A DNA stretch of 64,000 bases from Symmachiella macrocystis (GTDB lineage Bacteria; Planctomycetota; Planctomycetia; Planctomycetales; Planctomycetaceae), in NCBI RefSeq assembly GCF_007860075.1, contig NZ_SJPP01000001.1:1634501-1698500 (forward strand). The letters are read 5' to 3'. The translations under genes were made by a program, and so were the position numbers. Shown here one piece after another: positions 61,307 through 64,000 of the stretch; within the stretch, counting starts at the first letter, position 1, and each line of letters starts with the position of its first letter. Under the pieces are notes generated by a model. It did no database searches and was not told the origin of the DNA. It saw nothing but the letters and a program-made list of their open reading frames with translations.

Positions 61307-63061
61307 ATGAAACGCTCGATGTCTATTGCTATCTTTCTCTCGATTGTCGGGATGTGGAGTCCGGGAACGTTCGCCGGACAACCGCTGACGCGCCGCGCTG
61401 CTCAAGAAGAACTATCGCAGGTTCTGCAATCCGAAGCCGACGGGATCATCACGAATCGGGCTGCGCGACTGAAAGACGCTTTAATCGATTCGAAATGGGA
61501 TGATCTGGCGCACTGGCAAGCCGGCGAGGTACGTTGCGGGAAAGACTGGATGGCCTACGACCAGTTGTTGTTGTTGGAGACCAGCCCGGCGCTGCGCAAA
61601 GAATATCGCCAGCGGCGCCAGAAAACTCCAGAGACACTAGAAGGGCAACTTCAGCTCGCCAACTGGTGTCGGACTCACAAACTGCCTGATCAAGAACGTG
61701 TGCATCTTCTGAAAGCGTTAAAATTTCGGCCGATGTCGTCCGAGATACGCACACGGCTCGGTCATCAATTTGTGGGAGGCACGTGGCTTAGCCCGCAAGA
61801 GCAGCAACGACTCGACGAAGAAAAGGGAATGCGCGCCGCCGCACTCAAGAAATGGGCGCCGCGCCTCACCAAACTGCGTGACGATTTGCATTCCGGTTCC
61901 CAGCGGCGTCAGCGTCTCGCCACGCGGCAGTTGGCTGCCATCACGGATGCGGCGGCCGTTTATGCGATGGAACAGTTGTTCCTCCGCGGCGTCGAGAGGG
62001 AGGAATTGGCTGCTGTACGGGCTTTGAGAGAAATAACGGCGTATCAAGCGGCACACGCGCTGGTGGATGTTGCGGTTGAGTCGAACAATAGCCTGGTCCG
62101 AAACGCAGCTATTGAAGAACTCAAAGCGAAACCACATAAACACTCGGTCCCGGAGTTATTGGCACGATTATCCGATTCGACGGAGACAGCTTTCGTAACC
62201 CGCTTTCACCATTCTGGCGCGTTCATTCGTCAGGTGTACTATCGAGAGCGGCAGTATCGACGTCAAGCAGCCATTGTGGAAACGACGCTTCAGGGTGGTA
62301 GACCAGGGACGGGTCGTCGAGGGGGCGCATTCTACGCCACAGGTACCAAGCGTTTCGTAGAAGATCTTGCTCGGCAACAGGCTGAGCTTGCCCGCCAACT
62401 CAACAAACAGTCCGAGAACAGTAATGCTCGAATCTACACAGTGCTTGCAGCGATTTCCGACGCCGAGGTGTCCAATACTCCCGAAAAATGGTGGAGTTGG
62501 TGGAACCTCGAGCAGGACATCGGAGTCTCTGAAAAGCAGTACGAATACTACTACGAGCATTCGCATGAACGACTTGTCCAACTGCCTACGATCTCGTGTT
62601 TTCGTGCGGGAACGCCTGTCTGGACGGACGAGGGGTTTGTAGCGATTGAGAAAATCCGCGCCGGCGACCGGGTGTTATCCAAAGATATTGAGACCGGGGA
62701 ACTGATGTACAAACCTGTTCTCCAACCGACCCAGCGGACCGAACAAGAGCTCAAAACGATCATGCTGTCGGGTGGCGAAACCTTGGACTGCACGATCGGC
62801 CATCTATTTTGGCGATCCGGGATGGGCTGGATGATGGCCAAGGATTTGAAGCAGGGGGACTTGTTGCATTCCGTGACCGGAGCACAGGCAGTCGATGGCA
62901 TGACCAACGGTCCGATTGCAAAGGTCTACAACCTCATCGTGGCGGACTTCAATACCTATTTCGTCGGTCGTGACATGGTACTCAGCCACGACAACACCGT
63001 CCGCAAACCTACAAACGCTGTCGTTCCGGGATTGATACGAAAAGAACTGAGAGCACGTTAG
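61307..63061 (+). CDS. Secreted HEAT-like protein ending in a Hint (intein/hedgehog-type) domain
   Basis: The start at 61307 gives a signal peptide (MKRSMSIAIFLSIVGMW, cut near TFAGQP). The 584-residue protein has a helical N-terminal region (about 25-420) with WCRTHKL and AYQAAHALVDVAVESNN stretches resembling TPR/HEAT units. The Hint domain begins at C431 (SCFRAGTPVWTDEGF) and continues with block B T-x-x-H (TIGH, 496-499). It ends with YNLIVADFNTYFVG and H561-D-N563, followed by only 21 residues. Such domains cleave or splice the chain around Cys and Asn. No toxin or other cargo follows it. It is 34 bases after the kinase gene. Confidence 0.8.
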   Translation: MKRSMSIAIFLSIVGMWSPGTFAGQPLTRRAAQEELSQVLQSEADGIITNRAARLKDALIDSKWDDLAHWQAGEVRCGKDWMAYDQLLLLETSPALRKEYRQRRQKTPETLEGQLQLANWCRTHKLPDQERVHLLKALKFRPMSSEIRTRLGHQFVGGTWLSPQEQQRLDEEKGMRAAALKKWAPRLTKLRDDLHSGSQRRQRLATRQLAAITDAAAVYAMEQLFLRGVEREELAAVRALREITAYQAAHALVDVAVESNNSLVRNAAIEELKAKPHKHSVPELLARLSDSTETAFVTRFHHSGAFIRQVYYRERQYRRQAAIVETTLQGGRPGTGRRGGAFYATGTKRFVEDLARQQAELARQLNKQSENSNARIYTVLAAISDAEVSNTPEKWWSWWNLEQDIGVSEKQYEYYYEHSHERLVQLPTISCFRAGTPVWTDEGFVAIEKIRAGDRVLSKDIETGELMYKPVLQPTQRTEQELKTIMLSGGETLDCTIGHLFWRSGMGWMMAKDLKQGDLLHSVTGAQAVDGMTNGPIAKVYNLIVADFNTYFVGRDMVLSHDNTVRKPTNAVVPGLIRKELRAR

Positions 63062-63214
63062 TCGCCGCGCTGCCGGCTTTGCCTCAAGTCCTTTAAGCAA
63101 TGCGAAACTGCAAACAAATGGACGAAGCCAATGCTGTGGAATAACTGGTCACGATCTTAAGGTCATACGTGGACATCGACTGGACAAGCGAAAACGCCGG
63201 GAAAGGTGAATACC

Positions 63215-64000
63215 ATGCTGAAGTGCTCAACGCAGATCATAGTCATTGTGGTCATTGCAGGATTATCCAGTACAGCTGTCGTGGTTGCTGAGCGTCCGGT
63301 CTCGCGCGATTCGCGGGAGACGCTGGCACAGGTGCTCCGCTTGGAAGTCGATGGAGGCGTGGCGAATCGAGCCGAGTTACTCCAAGGTGTGTTGGGCAGT
63401 TCCAAACGGGATGCGCCGGCGCATTGGCAGTCGGGACAGGTAAGAACCCACGCCGGCTGGGTCGCGTACGATCAGCAGCCCACCTCTGACAAACTTTTAG
63501 CACTGCGCAGTGAATATCGCCAGCGCCGCAGTGATGCAGCAGAGTCGTTTGCCGAACGTCTCAAGCTGGCCGATTGGTGCCGGACACACCGACTTTGGGA
63601 TCAGGAGCGGGCTCACCTCGTGGAAGCGTTGGAAATTCAACCGACATCCGAGGCAGTCCGCAGACGGCTTGGCTATCGAATGATCGGCGGAATATGGCTC
63701 AGCCCTCAACAGCTAGAAATGCTTAAAGAGGAACAGCAAACCCGCGCCGTTGCCCTGAATCGTTGGCAGCCACGCATTCTGAAGATTCGCACCGGTTTGA
63801 GTTCTCGATCTGAACGCCGACGCCAAAAAGCAGAAACAGAACTGGCAGCGATTACCGATCCAGAGGCGGTGTATGCGATGGAGCAAATGTTCTTCCGCGG
63901 CCAAGAGCCCGAAGAATTGGCAGCCACGCGTACGTTTGGAAAAATGACTGTGTATCAAGCCGCCCATGCCCTTGTCGACGTCGCCATCGCAGCCAATAAC
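63215..64000 (+). CDS. Tandem paralogue of the Hint-domain protein, N-terminal part (runs off window)
   Basis: The ATG at 63215 is preceded by AAAGGTGA. The frame stays open for 262 codons to the window end, so the C-terminus, including any Hint domain, is not visible. A signal peptide (cut near VVVAERP) is followed by a region clearly homologous to the preceding protein: shared stretches include LRSEYRQRR, WCRTH, GGIWLSPQQ, AVYAMEQMFFRG and YQAAHALVDVA. The two genes arose by duplication and have since diverged. The gap of 153 bases contains no gene. Confidence 0.85.
   Translation, partial: MLKCSTQIIVIVVIAGLSSTAVVVAERPVSRDSRETLAQVLRLEVDGGVANRAELLQGVLGSSKRDAPAHWQSGQVRTHAGWVAYDQQPTSDKLLALRSEYRQRRSDAAESFAERLKLADWCRTHRLWDQERAHLVEALEIQPTSEAVRRRLGYRMIGGIWLSPQQLEMLKEEQQTRAVALNRWQPRILKIRTGLSSRSERRRQKAETELAAITDPEAVYAMEQMFFRGQEPEELAATRTFGKMTVYQAAHALVDVAIAANN

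Noticed and set aside
1-64000. CRISPR arrays, rRNA, tRNA and prophage genes
   Set aside because: I looked for regularly spaced repeats, tRNA T-arm patterns, rRNA-like sequence and phage structural or integrase proteins and saw none that hold up.

Overview
The window reads as chromosomal DNA of a planctomycete (phylum Planctomycetota, probably Planctomycetales; the genus cannot be fixed from sequence alone). The evidence is the gene families: DUF1549/DUF1553 cytochrome-like proteins, Tat-exported DUF1501 and DUF1552 proteins, a giant DUF1587/1592/1588/1585 protein, many secreted sulfatases, hydrolases and amidohydrolases, an ECF sigma factor overlapping a Ser/Thr kinase, and Hint-domain proteins. 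I saw no rRNA, tRNA, CRISPR array, transposase or phage structural gene. The genes are mostly moderately GC-rich and closely packed.

Layout. 1-5.5 kb: 5' part of a PSCyt1/DUF1549 gene, a PEP-utilising enzyme with rifampicin-phosphotransferase-like architecture, and a sulfatase. 5.7-14.6 kb: a tandem amidohydrolase, a MarR regulator followed by a DUF1549/DUF1553 and DUF1501 pair, a membrane protein set between degenerate repeats, and a DUF1499 protein beside an esterase. 14.8-23.0 kb: an ion and stress block with a Cu+ P-type ATPase, a Ca2+ P-type ATPase divergent from a Ca2+/cation antiporter, an alcohol dehydrogenase lacking its structural-zinc cysteines, and a hemerythrin-like protein preceded by a strong promoter/terminator pair that could encode a small RNA. 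23.1-27.4 kb: a minus-strand operon (esterase, PhyH dioxygenase, glycosidase-like protein). 27.6-34.7 kb: a GH5-GDPD fusion, a GT87 glycosyltransferase, a PQQ-propeller protein, an atypical sulfatase and a spermidine-synthase-like protein. 35-42.7 kb: a P-loop kinase-like protein, a flavin-dependent halogenase-like enzyme with an upstream palindrome, a Gfo/Idh/MocA oxidoreductase, a YccV/HspQ-like protein, a CocE-like hydrolase and a sulfite-oxidase-like molybdoenzyme.

42.9-45.4 kb holds an unrecognised three-gene secreted module: a PKD-like/proline-rich protein, a papain-like protease and a thioredoxin-like protein whose second codon is TGA. 45.6-53.3 kb is a tightly coupled operon under a FadR-type regulator (DUF1592, DUF1552, amidohydrolase), with an operator-like palindrome next to its promoter. 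53.3-57.5 kb holds a sialidase-fold protein, a SYLF-domain protein and an enolase-superfamily enzyme.

57.7-64 kb is the most unusual region. An ECF sigma factor overlaps a membrane Ser/Thr kinase with a TPR-like and coiled-coil C-terminus. This is followed by a secreted protein ending in a Hint (intein/hedgehog-type) domain, and by a tandem paralogue of that protein running off the window. I infer a signalling unit coupled to a self-processing exported protein. Short palindromic repeats lie in several intergenic regions.
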